Assembly (NCBI RefSeq): GCF_051020955.1
Contig: NW_027476285.1
Coordinates: 62,001 to 126,000, forward strand
Length of the DNA stretch: 64,000 nucleotides
Direction of reading: 5' to 3'
Source: Megalopta genalis
Lineage: Eukaryota > Arthropoda > Insecta > Hymenoptera > Halictidae
Positions 36,975-50,290 of this stretch are shown here, one piece after another. The notes below the pieces were generated by a model. The model searched no databases, was not told the DNA's origin, and was given only the letters and a program-made list of their open reading frames with translations. Numbering within the stretch: position 1 is the first letter of the stretch; every line of letters begins with the position of its first letter. Both the position numbers and the translations under genes were made by a program.

Positions 36975-39172
36975 CTCGTTTGTTTCGCACGCGGTTGAAG
37001 CTAAATCATGTTTATCACAAGTATATGAAGCTAAACCATTTGTTTCGCAAGAATATGAAACTAAACCATGTGTTTCGCTTGGATTTGAAGCTAAATCATG
37101 TGTTTCGCATGGATTTGAAACTAACTCGTATGTTCCGCCTGCATTTGAAGCTATATCACTTCTATCGCAAGTATTTGAAGCTAAATCATTTGTTTCGCAT
37201 GGCTTTGAGGATAAGCCTTCTACTTCGCATTGATTTGAAACTAAACCATGTGTTTCGCTTGGATTTTAAGCTAACTCGTTTGTTTCGCCTGCATTTGAAG
37301 CTACACCATTTATATCGAAAGTATATGAAGCTAAACCATTTGTTTCGCATGAATATGAAGCTAAACCATGTGTTTCGCTTGGATTTGAAGCTAACTCGTT
37401 TGTTTCGCCTGCATTTGAAGCTATATCAATTATATCACGAGTAATTGAAGTTGAATCATTTGTGTCGGTTGGCTTTGAGGATAAGTCTCCTACTTCGCAT
37501 TAATTTGAAGGTAAATCATGTGTTTCGCTTGGTTTTAAATCTAATTCGATTGTTTCGCATGCGGTTGAAGCTAATTCATGTTTATCACAAGTATATGAAG
37601 CTAAACCATTTGTTTCGCAAGAATATGAAGCTAAACCATGTGTTTCGCTTGGATTTGAAGCTAAATCATGTTTATCATAAGTATTTGAATCTAAACCATT
37701 TGTTTCGCAAGAATATGAAGCTAAACCATGTGTTTCGCATGAATTTGAAGCTGTTTCATGTGTTTCGCACAGATTTGAAGCTAACTCGTTTGTTTTGCAT
37801 GGATTTGAAGATATCTCGTTTTTTTCGACTTTATTTGAATATGTACCATTTATTTCGCAAGCATTTGAAGCTAATTCATTTGTGTCGCATGGATTTGATG
37901 CTAAGCCTTCTGCTTCGCATTGATTTGAAGCTAACACATGTGTCACGCATGGATTTGAAGCTGAATCATGTGTTTCGCATGGATTTGAAGCTAAGCCTTC
38001 TACGTCGCATTGATTTGTAGCTAAATTATGTGTGTCGCATGGATTTGAAGCTAACTCGTTTATTTCGCCTGCATTTGAAGCTATATCATTTATATCGAAA
38101 GTATATGAAGCTAAACCATTTGTTTCGCAAGAATATGAAGCTAAACCATGTGTTTTGCTTGGATTTGAAGCTAACTCGATTGTTACGCCTGCATTTGAAT
38201 CTATATAAATTATATCGCAACTATTTGAAGCTGAATCATTTGTGTCATATGGCTTTGAGGATAAGCCTTCTACTTCGCATTAATTTGAAGGTAAATCATG
38301 TGTTTCGCTTGGATTTCAGCTAACTCGTTTGTTTCGCCTGCATTTCAAGCTATATCATTTATATCGCAAGTATGTGAAGCTAAATCATTTGTTTCGCATG
38401 GATTTGGAGCTATGCCTACTACTTGGCATTGATTTGAAACTAAATCATATGTTTCGCTTGGATTTGAAGCTAACTCGTTTGTATCGCCTGCATTTGAAGC
38501 TATATCATTTATATCGCAAGTATGTGAAGCTAAATCATTTGTTTCGCATGGATTTGGAGCTATGCCGACTACTTCGCTTTGATTTGAAACTAAATCATGC
38601 GTTTCGCTTGGATTTGAAGTTAACTCGTTTGTTTCGCCTGCATTAGAGGCTAAATCATGTTTATCACAAGTATCTGAATCTCAACCATTTGATTCGCAAG
38701 AATATGAACTACACCATGTGTTTCGCATGAATTTGAAGCTAAATCATGTGTTTCGCAAAAATTTGAAGCTAACTCGTTTGTTTCGCCTGCATTTGAAGCT
38801 ATATCAATTATATCGCAAGTATTTGAAGCTAAATCATTTGTGTCGCATGGCTTTGAAGCTAACTCGTATGTTTCGCCTGCATTGAAGCTATATCACTTCT
38901 ATCGCAAGTATTTGAAGCTAAATAATTTGTGTCGCATGGATTTGAAGCTAAGCCTTCTACTTCGCATTGATTTGAAACTAAATCATCTGTTTCGCTTGGA
39001 TTTGAAGCTAACTCGTTTGTTTCGCCTGCATTTGAAGCTTTATCAATTATATCGCAAGTATATGAAGCTAAATCATTTGTGTCGCATGTATTTTCAGCTA
39101 AGCCTTCTACTTCGCCTTGATTTGAAGCTAAATCATTTGTTTCCCTTGGATTTGAAGCTAACTCGTTTGTTT
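36974..39172. repeat. 2.2-kb block, copy at 37 kb
   Basis: Matches 41798-43996 at a constant shift of 4824 with very few differences (for example TTTTCAGC against TTTTGAGC near 39094). It contains type III units, block R and a GCATTGAAGC-shortened monomer at 38881. The match breaks at about 39172, where this copy has CGCCTGCATTTG and the other CGCATGCAGTTG. Confidence 0.9.
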
Positions 39173-39458
39173 CGCCTGCATTTGAAGCTATATCATTTAT
39201 ATCGCAAGTATGTGAAACTAAATCATTTGTTTCGCATAGATTTGAAGCTAAGCCTTCTGCTTCGCATTGATTTGAAACTAAATCATCTGTTTTGCTTGGA
39301 TTTGAATCTAACTCGTTTGTTTCGCCTGCATTTGAAGCTTTATCAATTATATCGCAATTATCTGAAGCTAAATCATTTGTTTCTCATGTATGTGAAGCTA
39401 AGCCTTCTACTTCGCATTGATTTGAAACTAAACCATGTGTTTCGCTGGGATTTGAAGC

Positions 39459-41059
39459 TAACTCGTTTGTTTCGCCTGCATTTGATGCTATATCAATTAT
39501 ATTGCAAGTATTTGAAGCTAAATCATTTGTGTTGCATGGCTTTGAAGATAAGCCTTCCACTTTGCATTAATTTGAAGGTAAATCATGTGTTTCGCTTGGA
39601 TTTGAAGCTAAGCCTTCTACTTCGCATTGATTTGGAACTAAATCATGTGTTTCGCTTGGATTTGTAGCTAAGTTGTTTGTTTCGCATGCATTTGAAGCTA
39701 AATCAATCATATAGCAAGTATTTGAAGCAGAATCATTTGTGTCGCATGGCTTTGAGGATAAGCCTTCTACTTCGCATTAATTTGAAGGTAAGTCATGTGT
39801 TTCGCTTGGATTTGAAGCTATGTCTACTACTTCGCATTGATTTGAAACTAAATCATGTGTTTCGCATGGATTTGAAGCTAAATCATGTGTTTCGCATGGA
39901 TGTGAAACTAACTCGATGTTTCGCCTGCATTTGAAGCTAAATCATGTTTATCACGAGTACCTGAATCTAAACCATTTGTTTCGCAAGAATATGAAGCTAA
40001 ACCATGTGTTTCGCATGAATTTGAAGCTAAGTCATGTGTTTCGCACAGATTTGAAGCTAACTCGTTTGTTTCGCCTGCATTTGATGCTATATCATTTATA
40101 TCGCAAGTATTTAAAGCTAAATCATTTGTGTCGCATGGCTTTGAAGATAAGCCTTCTACTACGCATTGATTTGACGCTAAATCATGTGTTTCGCACAGAT
40201 TTGAAGCTAACTCGTTTGTTTCGCCTGCATTTTATGCTATATCAATTATATCGCAAGTATTTGAAGCTAAATCATTTATGTCGCATGGCTTGGAAGATAA
40301 GCCTTCCACTTTGCATTAATTTGAAGCTAAACCATGTGTTTCGCTTTGATTTGAAGGTAACTCGTTTGTTTCGCCTGCATTTGAAGCTATACCAATATTA
40401 TCGCAAGTATTTGAAGCTAAATCATTTGTGTCTCATGGCTTTCAAGAAAGCCTTCTACTATGCATTAATTTGAAGGTAAATCATGCGTTTCGCTTGGATT
40501 TGAAGGTAACTCGTTTGTTTCGCCTGCATTTGAAGCTAAATCATGTTTATCACAATTATCTCAATCTAAACCATTTGTTTCGCAAGAATATGAAGCTAAA
40601 CCATGTGTTTCGCATGAATTTGAAGCTAAATCATGTATTTCGCACAGATTTGAAGCTAACTCGTTTGTTTCGCCTGCATTGAAACTGTATCACTTATATC
40701 ACTTATCTATCGCAAGTATTTGATGGTTTCGCTTGGATTTGAAGGTAACTCGTTTGTTTCGCCCTTATTTGAAGCTATATCATTTATATCGCAAGTCTGT
40801 GAAGCTAAATCATTTGTTTCGCATGGAGTTGAAGCTAAGGCTTCTACTTCGCATTGATTTGGAACTAAATCATGTGTTTCGCTTGGATTTGTAGCTAAGT
40901 TGTTTGTTTCGCATGCATTTGAAGCTAAATCAATCATATAGCAAGTATTTGAAGCAGAATCATTTGTGTCGCATGGCTTTGAGGATAAGCCTTCTACTTC
41001 GCATTGATTTGGAACTAAATCATGTGTTTCGCTTGGATTTGAAGCTAACTCGTTTGTTT
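39459..41059. repeat. 1.6-kb block, copy at 39.5 kb
   Basis: Copy of 31008-32608 (shift 8451), inserted between the two 2.2-kb copies. The stretch 39159-39459 to its left matches 29390-29690 instead, so the join combines two source regions. Confidence 0.88.
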
Positions 41060-42627
41060 CGCCTGCATTTGAAGCTTTATCAATTATATCGCAAGTATTT
41101 GAAGCTAAATCATTTGTGTCGCATGGATTTGAGCTACGCCTTCTACTTCGCAATTGATTTGAAACTAAATCATGCGTTTCGCATGGATTTGAAGCTAACT
41201 CGTTTGTTTCGCATGCAGGTGAATGTAAATCTAATATACCACGAGTATTTGAAGCAAAACCATTTGGTTCGCTTTGATTTGATGCTAAGCCTTCAACTTC
41301 GCATTGATTTGTAGCTAAAATCATTTGTATCCCTTGGATTTGAAGCCAACTCGATTGTTTCGCATGCAGTTGGAGCTAAATCATGTTTATCACAAGTATC
41401 TGAAGCTAAACCACTTGTTTCGCAAGAATATTAATCTAAACCATGTGTTTCGCATTGATTTGAAGCTAAATCATGTCTTCCGCTTGGATTTGAAGCTAAC
41501 TCGTTTGTTTCGGCTGCATTTGAAGCTTTATCAATTATATCGCTAGTATTTGAAGCTAAATCATTTGTGTCGCATTGATTGAAGCTAAGCCTTCTACTTC
41601 CCATTGATTGAAAGATAAATCGTTTGTTTAGCATGGATTTGAAGCTTACTCGTTTGTTTCGCAAGCAGTTGTAGGTAAATCATGTATACCACAAGTATTT
41701 GATGCTAAACCATTTGTGTCGCATTGATTTGAAGCTACGCCTTCTACTTAGCATTTATTTGAAGCTAAATCATGTGTTTCGCTTGGTTTTAAAACTAACT
41801 CGTTTGTTTCGCACGCGGTTGAAGCTAAATCATGTTTATCACAAGTATATGAAGCTAAACCATTTGTTTCGCAAGAATATGAAACTAAACCATGTGTTTC
41901 GCTTGGATTTGAAGCTAAATCATGTGTTTCGCATGGATTTGAAACTAACTCGTATGTTCCGCCTGCATTTGAAGCTATATCACTTCTATCGCAAGTATTT
42001 GAAGCTAAATCATTTGTTTCGCATGGCTTTGAGGATAAGCCTTCTACTTCGCATTGATTTGAAACTAAACCATGTGTTTCGCTTGGATTTTAAGCTAACT
42101 CGTTTGTTTCGCCTGCATTTGAAGCTACACCATTTATATCGAAAGTATATGAAGCTAAACCATTTGTTTCGCATGAATATGAAGCTAAACCATGTGTTTC
42201 GCTTGGATTTGAAGCTAACTCGTTTGTTTCGCCTGCATTTGAAGCTATATCAATTATATCACGAGTAATTGAAGTTGAATCATTTGTGTCGGTTGGCTTT
42301 GAGGATAAGTCTCCTACTTCGCATTAATTTGAAGGTAAATCATGTGTTTCGCTTGGTTTTAAATCTAATTCGATTGTTTCGCATGCGGTTGAAGCTAATT
42401 CATGTTTATCACAAGTATATGAAGCTAAACCATTTGTTTCGCAAGAATATGAAGCTAAACCATGTGTTTCGCTTGGATTTGAAGCTAAATCATGTTTATC
42501 ATAAGTATTTGAATCTAAACCATTTGTTTCGCAAGAATATGAAGCTAAACCATGTGTTTCGCATGAATTTGAAGCTGTTTCATGTGTTTCGCACAGATTT
42601 GAAGCTAACTCGTTTGTTTTGCATGGA

Positions 42628-42777
42628 TTTGAAGATATCTCGTTTTTTTCGACTTTATTTGAATATGTACCATTTATTTCGCAAGCATTTGAAGCTAATT
42701 CATTTGTGTCGCATGGATTTGATGCTAAGCCTTCTGCTTCGCATTGATTTGAAGCTAACACATGTGTCACGCATGGA
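42628..42777 (+). repeat. Reference type III five-monomer unit (150 bp)
   Basis: A third version, seen only from about 36 kb onward. The B slot (42628-42657) has GATATCTCG and a CGACTTTA core. The C slot (42658-42687) has TATGTACCATTTATTTCGC. D is 42688-42717, E 42718-42747 (CTTCTGCTTCGC), and the A slot (42748-42777) has ACATGTGTCACGC. The next E-class monomer comes early, at 42808, so the five-step order breaks here. Related copies lie near 36.1, 37.8, 47.0, 49.1, 51.3, 52.7, 57.4, 59.2 and 61.3 kb. Confidence 0.85.
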
Positions 42778-45700
42778 TTTGAAGCTGAATCATGTGTTTC
42801 GCATGGATTTGAAGCTAAGCCTTCTACGTCGCATTGATTTGTAGCTAAATTATGTGTGTCGCATGGATTTGAAGCTAACTCGTTTATTTCGCCTGCATTT
42901 GAAGCTATATCATTTATATCGAAAGTATATGAAGCTAAACCATTTGTTTCGCAAGAATATGAAGCTAAACCATGTGTTTTGCTTGGATTTGAAGCTAACT
43001 CGATTGTTACGCCTGCATTTGAATCTATATAAATTATATCGCAACTATTTGAAGCTGAATCATTTGTGTCATATGGCTTTGAGGATAAGCCTTCTACTTC
43101 GCATTAATTTGAAGGTAAATCATGTGTTTCGCTTGGATTTCAGCTAACTCGTTTGTTTCGCCTGCATTTCAAGCTATATCATTTATATCGCAAGTATGTG
43201 AAGCTAAATCATTTGTTTCGCATGGATTTGGAGCTATGCCTACTACTTGGCATTGATTTGAAACTAAATCATATGTTTCGCTTGGATTTGAAGCTAACTC
43301 GTTTGTATCGCCTGCATTTGAAGCTATATCATTTATATCGCAAGTATGTGAAGCTAAATCATTTGTTTCGCATGGATTTGGAGCTATGCCGACTACTTCG
43401 CTTTGATTTGAAACTAAATCATGCGTTTCGCTTGGATTTGAAGTTAACTCGTTTGTTTCGCCTGCATTAGAGGCTAAATCATGTTTATCACAAGTATCTG
43501 AATCTCAACCATTTGATTCGCAAGAATATGAACTACACCATGTGTTTCGCATGAATTTGAAGCTAAATCATGTGTTTCGCAAAAATTTGAAGCTAACTCG
43601 TTTGTTTCGCCTGCATTTGAAGCTATATCAATTATATCGCAAGTATTTGAAGCTAAATCATTTGTGTCGCATGGCTTTGAAGCTAACTCGTATGTTTCGC
43701 CTGCATTGAAGCTATATCACTTCTATCGCAAGTATTTGAAGCTAAATAATTTGTGTCGCATGGATTTGAAGCTAAGCCTTCTACTTCGCATTGATTTGAA
43801 ACTAAATCATCTGTTTCGCTTGGATTTGAAGCTAACTCGTTTGTTTCGCCTGCATTTGAAGCTTTATCAATTATATCGCAAGTATATGAAGCTAAATCAT
43901 TTGTGTCGCATGTATTTTGAGCTAAGCCTTCTACTTCGCCTTGATTTGAAGCTAAATCATTTGTTTCCCTTGGATTTGAAGCTAACTCGTTTGTTTCGCA
44001 TGCAGTTGAATCTAAATCATGTATATCACAAGTATTTCAATCTAAACCATTTGTTCCGTATGGATTTGAAGCTAGCTCGTTTGTTTCGCATGCATTTCAA
44101 ACTGTTTCATTTATACCGAAAGTATTTGAAGGTAAAAGATTTGTTTCGCATGGATTTGAAGTTAAACCTTCTACATCGCCTTGATTTGAAGCTAAATCAT
44201 GTATTTTGCATGATTTGAAGCTAACTCGTTTGTTTCGCCTGCAATTTAAAGCTGTTTCATTCATACCGCAAGTATTTGAAGGTAAGTCATTTGTCTCGCA
44301 CGGAATTGAATCTGAACCTTCTACTTCGCTTTGATTTGAAGGTAAATCATGTTTTTCGCATGGATTTGAAGGAAATCGTTTATTTCGCCTGCATTTGAAG
44401 CTAAATCATGTTTATCACAAGTATCTGAATCTAAACCATTTGTTTCGCAAGAATATGAACTACACCATGTGTTTCGCATGAATTTGAAGCTAAATCATGT
44501 GTTTCGCACAGATTTGAAGCTAACTCGTTTGTTTCGCCCTTATTTGAAACTATATCATTTATATCGCAAGTTTGTGAAGCTAAATCATTTGTTTCGCATG
44601 GATTTGAAGCTAACCCTTCTACTTCTCCTTGATTTGAAACTAAATCGTGTGTTTCGGTTGAATTTGAAACTAACTCGTTTGTTGGGCCTGCATTTGATGC
44701 TATATCAATTATATCGCAAGTATTTGAAGCTAAATCATTTGTGTCGAATAGCTTTGAAGCTAACTCGTCTGTTTCGCCTGCATTTGATGCCATATCAATT
44801 ATATCGCAAGTATTTGAAGCAAAATCATTTGTGCCGCATAGCTTTGAAGCTAACTCGTTTGTTTCGCCTGCATTTGAAGCTATATCATGCATATCACAAG
44901 TATTTGAGACTAAATCATTTGATTCGCGTGGATTTGAAGCTAAGCTTTCTACTTCGCATTGATTTGAAGCTAAATCATGTGTTTCGCTTGGATTTGCAGC
45001 TAAGCCTTCTACTTCGCATTCATTAAAATCTAAGTCATGGGTTTCGCATGGATATGAAGCTAAGCCTTCTACTTCGCATTGATTTGAAGCTAAATCATGT
45101 GTTTGGCGTGGATATGAAGCTAACTCGTTTATTTATCCTGCATTTGAAACTATATTATGTATATCACAAGTATTTAAGACTAAATCATTTGATTCTCATG
45201 GATTTGAAGCTAACCTTTCTACTTCGCATTCATTTGAAGCTAAATCATGTGTTTCGCTTGGATTTGATGCTATCTCGTGTGTTTCTTATGCAGTTTAATT
45301 TAAATCATGTATATCGCAAGTATTTGAAGCTAAACCATTTGTTTCGCATTGATTTGAAGCTAAGCCTTCAACTTCGCATTGATTTGAATCTAAATCATGT
45401 GTTTCGCTTGCATTTTAAGCTAACTCGTTCGTTTTTCCTTCATTTGAAGCTATATCATTTAATCGCTAGTATGTGAAGCTAAATCATTTGTGTCGCATGT
45501 ATTTGAAGCTACGCCTCCTACTTCGCATTGATTTGAATCTAAATCATGTGTTTCGCATACATTTGAAACTAACTCGTTTGTTTCGTATGCAGGTGAAGGT
45601 AAATCATGTATACCACAAGTATTTGAAGCTAAACCATTTGTTTCGCATTGATTTGAAGCTACGCCTTCAACTTCGCATTGATTTGAAGCTAAATTATTTG

Positions 45701-45950
45701 GTTCCCTTGGATTTGAAGCTAACGCGATTGTTTCGCATGCAGTTGAAGCTATAACATTTAATCGCAAGCATGTAAAGCTAAATCATTTGTTTCGCATGAA
45801 TTTGAAGATAAGCCTTCTACTTCGCATTGATTTGAAGCTAAATCATGTGTTTGGCTTGGATTTGAAGCTAACTTGTTTGTTTCGCATGCAGTTGGATCCA
45901 AATCATGTATATCACAAGTATTTGAAGCTAAACCATCTGATTCGCACGGA

Positions 45951-46100
45951 TTTGAAGCAAACTCGTTTGTTTCGCATGCAGTTGAAGCTAAATCATGTAT
46001 ATCACAAGTATTTGATGCTAAAACATTTGTTCCGCATGCATTTGAAGCTAAGCCTTCTACTTCGCATTGATTAGAAGCTAAATCATGTGTTTCGCATGGA
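45951..46100 (+). repeat. Reference type IV five-monomer unit (150 bp)
   Basis: A version enriched at 45.5-48 kb and 55.4-58.3 kb, with older-looking relatives at 1.7-2.3, 5.6-6.8 and 8.5 kb. The B slot (45951-45980) ends in TTCGCATGCA. The C slot (45981-46010) begins GTTGAAG and has ATGTATATCACAAGTA. The D slot (46011-46040) has TTCCGCATGCA. E (46041-46070) is the usual CTTCTACTTCGCATTGA. A is 46071-46100. The B-slot core contains GCATGC, which separates it from the CGCCTGCA of types I and II. Confidence 0.85.
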
Positions 46101-46562
46101 CTTGAAGCTAACTCGTTTGCTTCTCCTGCATTTGAAGCTGTATCACTTATATCGCATGAATTGGAAGCTAAATCATTTGTTTCGCATGGATTTGAAGCCA
46201 AACCTTCTGCATCGCATTGATTTGAAACTGAATTAAGTTTTTCGCTTGGATTTGAAACTAACTCACTGGTTTCGCATGCTGTTGAAGCTAAATCATGTAT
46301 ATCATAAGGATCTGAAGCTAAACAATTTGTTTCGCATGTATTTGATGCTAAACCACGTGTTTCCCACGAATTTGAACCTAAATCATGTGTTTCGCAAGCA
46401 CTTGAAGCTAAATCATATGTTTCGCTTGGATTTGAAGCAAACTTGCTTGCTCCGCATGTAGTTGAAGCTAAATCATGTATATCACAAATGTTTGTAGCTA
46501 AACCATTTGTTTCGCATGGATTTGAAGCCAAGCCTTCTACTTCATATTGATTTGAAGCTAAA

Positions 46563-47477
46563 TCATGTATTTCGCTTGGATTTGAAGCTAACTCGTTTTT
46601 TTCCGCCTGCATTTGAAGCTATATCATCTATAACGCAAGTATCTGAAACTAAACCATTTGTTTCGCAAGAATGTGAATCTAATCCATGTGTTTCGCACGC
46701 AGTTGAAGATAAATCATGTATATCACAAGTATTTGAAGCTAAACCATTTGGTCTACATGTATTTGAAGCTAAGCCTTCTACTTCGCATTGATTTGAAACT
46801 AAATCATGTGATCCCCTTGAATGTGAATCTAACTCGTTTGTTTCGTATGCAGATGAAGCTAAATCATGTTTATCACAATTATCTGAAACTAAACCATTTG
46901 TTTCACAAGAATATGAAGCTAAACCATTTGTTTCGCATGAATTTGATTCTAAATCATGAGTTTCCAATGGATTTGGTGCTAAATCATGTGTTTCGCATGG
47001 ATTTGAAGCTAACTCGTTTGTTTTGCATGGATTTGACGATACCTCGTTTGTTTCGACTTTATTTGAATCTGTACCATTTATTTCGCAAGCATTTGAAGCT
47101 AATTCATTTTTGTTGCATGGATATGATGCTGAGGCTTCTGCTTCGCATTGATTTGAAGCTAAAACATGTGTTACGCATGGATTTGAAGCTAAATCATGTG
47201 TTTCGCATGGATTTGAAGCCATGCCTTCTACTTCGCATTGATTTGTAGCTAAATTATGTGTTTTGCATAGATTTGAAGCTAAGTCGTTTGTTGCGCCTGC
47301 ATTTGAAGCTATATCATTTATATCGCAAGTATTTGAAGCTAAATCATTTGTTTCGCATTGCTTTGAAGCTAAGCCTTCTACTTCGCATTGATTTGAAACT
47401 AAATCATGTGTTTCGCTTGGATTTGAAGTAAATCCTGGCTTTCGCATGGATTTGAAGCTAAGCCTTTTACTTCGCAT
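46563..47477 (-). other. Longest minus-strand repeat ORF (304 codons), copy 1; not supported as a gene
   Basis: The minus-strand open frame reads as decapeptides such as ASNPCETHDL, ASNQCEVEGL and ASNTCDIHDL: acidic, rich in Ser, Asn and Thr, with a Cys in most repeats. It begins in another frame (MRSKRLSFKS) and enters the repeat frame through an indel near the start, so there is no convincing N-terminus or signal peptide. Elsewhere the frame is closed wherever a monomer carries GCATTAATTT, which reads as a stop on this strand and is common from 1 to 43 kb. Of the three open frames this has the most protein-like composition, but I see no promoter, splice structure or domain. Confidence 0.65.
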
Positions 47478-48400
47478 TGATTTGTAGCTAAATTATGTGT
47501 TTCGCATGCATTCGAAGCTTAATCATGTGTTCTGAATTGATTTGAAGCTAAGTCGTTTGCGTCGCCTGCATTTGTAGCTATTTCATTGTTGTGGCAAGTA
47601 TTTGAAGCTAAACCATTTGATTCGCATGGATTTGATGCTAAGCCTTCCACTTGGCACTGATTTGAATCGAATTCATTTGTGTGGCATGGATTTGAAGATA
47701 AGCCTTCTACTTCGCATTGATGGTAGCTAAATCATGTGTTTTCCATGAATTTGAAGGTTACTTGTTTGTTTCGCATGTTGTTGGAGCTAAATCATGTAAA
47801 TCACAAGTATTTGAAACTAAACCATTTGATTCGCATGGATTTGAAGCTAAGCCTTCTACTTCGCATTGATTTGAAGCTAAATCAAGTGTTTCGGTTAGAT
47901 TTGAAGCTAACTCGTTTGTTTCGTATGCAGTTGAATCTAAATCATGTATATTACAAGTATGTGAAGCTAAACCATTTGATTCGCACGGATTTGATGCTAA
48001 ACCACGTGTTTCCAATGAATTTGAACCTTAATCGTGTATTTCGCATGTATTTGAAGCTTAATCATGTCTTCTGAATGGATTTGAAGCTAAGTCGTTTGTG
48101 TCGCCTGCATTTGTAGCTATTTCATTTATGTGGCAAGTATTTGAAGCTAAATCATTTGTTTCGCATGGATTTGAAGCTAAACTTTCTGCATCGCATTGAT
48201 TTGAAACTGAATCAAGTTTTTCTCTTGGATTGGAAGAAAACGCACTGGTTTCGCATGTAGTTGAAGCTAAATCATGTATATCACAAATGTTTGTAGCTAA
48301 ACCATTTGTTTCGCATGGATTTGAAGCCAAGCCTTCTACTTCGCATTGATTTGAAACTAAATCATGTATTTCGCTTGGATTTGAAGCTATCTCGTTTGTT

Positions 48401-50290
48401 TCGCACGCAGTTGAATCTAAATCTCTTATATCACAAGTATTTGAAGCTAAACCATCTGATTCGCATGGATTTGATGCTAAACCACGTGTTTCCCATGAAT
48501 TTGAAGCTAACTCGTTTGTTTTGCCTGCATTTGAAGGTATATCATTTATATCGCAAGTATGTGAAGCTAAATCATTTGTTACGCATGGATTTGGAGCTAT
48601 GCCTACTACTTCGCATTGATTTGAAACTAAATCATGTGTTTCGCTTGAACTTGAAGGTAACTCGTTTGTTTCGACTGCATTTGAAGCTATATCAATTATA
48701 TCGCAAGTATTTGAAGGTAAATCATTTGTGTCGCATGGCTTTGAGGATAAGCCTTCTACTTCACATGGTTTTGAAACTGAACCATGTCTTCCGCTTGGAT
48801 TTGAAGCTAACTCGTTTGTTTCGCCTGCATTTGAAGCTATATCAATTATATCGCAAGTATTTGAAGCTAAATGATTTGTTTCGCATGAATTTTAAGCTAA
48901 GCCTTCTACATCGCATTTATTTGTAGCTAATTCATTTGTTTCGCTTGGATTTGAAGCTAAACCATGTGTTTTGCATGAATTTGAAACTAAATCATGAGTT
49001 TCCATGAATTTCAATCTATCGCATTTGTTTCGCCTGCATTTGACGCTATTTCATTTATATCTCAAGTATTTGAAGATATCTCATATATTTCGCATGAATT
49101 TGAAGCTAACTCGTTTGTTTTGCATGGATTTGAAGATATCTCGTTTTTTTCGACTTTATTTGAATATGTACCATTTATTTCGCAAGCATTTGAAGCTAAT
49201 TCATTTGAGTCGCATGGATTTGATGCTAAGCCTTCTGCTTCGCATTGATTTGAAGCTAAAACATGTGTCACGCATGGATTTGAAGCTGAATTATGTGTTT
49301 CGCATGGATTTGAAGCTAAGCCTTCTACGTCGCATTGATTTGTAGCTAAATTATGTGTGTCGCATGGATTTGAAGCTAACTCGTTTATTTCGCCTGCATT
49401 TGAAGATTTATCAATTATATCGCAAGTATTTGAAGCTAAATCATTTGTGTCGCATGGCTTTGAGGATAAGCCTTCTACTTCGCATTGATTTGAAACTGAA
49501 CCATGTGTTTCGCTTGGATTTTAAGCTAACTCGTTTGTTTCGCCTGCATTTGAAGCTATACCATTCATATCGAAAGTATATGAAGCTAAACCATTTGTTT
49601 CGCATGAATATGAAGCTAAACCATGTGTTTCGCTTGGATTTGAAGCTAACTCGTTTGTTTCGCCTGCATTTGAAGCTATATCAATTATATCACGAGTAAT
49701 TGAAGTTGAATCATTTGTGTCGCTTGGCTTTGAGGATAAGTCTCCTACTTTGCATTAATTTGAAGGTAAATCATGTGTTTCGCTTGGATTTGAAGCTAAC
49801 TCGTTTGTTTCGCCTGCATTTGAAGCTATATCATTTATATCGCAAGTATGTGAAGCTAAATCATTTGTTACGCATGGATTTGGAGCTATGCCTACTACTT
49901 CGCATTGATTTGAAACTAAATCATGTGTTTCGCTTGAACTTGAAGGTAACTCGTTTGTTTCGACTGCATTTGAAGCTATATCAATTATATCGCAAGTATT
50001 TGAAGCTAAATCATTTGTTTCGCATGGCTTTGAGGATAAGCCTTCTACTTCGCATTGATTTGAAACTAAACCATGTGTTTCGCTTGGATTTTAAGCTAAC
50101 TCGTTTGTTTCGCCTGCATTTGAAGCTACACCATTTATATCGAAAGTATATGAAGCTAAACCATTTGTTTCGCATGAATATGAAGCTAAACCATGTGTTT
50201 CGCTTGGATTTGAAGCTAACTCGTTTGTTTCGCCTGCATTTGAAGCTATATCAATTATATCACGAGTAATTGAAGTTGAATCTTTTGTGT
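48401..50290. repeat. Mosaic link between composite blocks
   Basis: Short pieces with partners in several places: 49.0-49.35 kb resembles 51.16-51.5 kb (type III), 49.45-49.75 and 50.0-50.27 kb both resemble 42.0-42.3 kb, and 48.58-48.7 kb resembles 49.87-49.99 and 63.77-63.9 kb. No gene or unique sequence is seen. Confidence 0.8.

Larger units (their letters stand above)
41160..48400. repeat. 7-kb composite block, copy 1
   Basis: Recurs at 51799-58400. The shift steps through 10638, 10129, 9979, 10039, 10339 and 10009 as copy 2 loses 510 bp, loses 150, gains 60, gains 300 and loses 330 (all multiples of 30). It contains the first of the two large type IV fields (45.5-48 kb), block R, and shortened CATTTAATCGC monomers near 45465 and 45762. 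Confidence 0.9.

Noticed and set aside
46563..47477. Cysteine-rich secreted repeat protein on the minus strand
   Set aside because: Its composition is suggestive, but there is no signal peptide, the start lies in another frame, and the frame is closed many times across the array; kept only as a low-confidence note.
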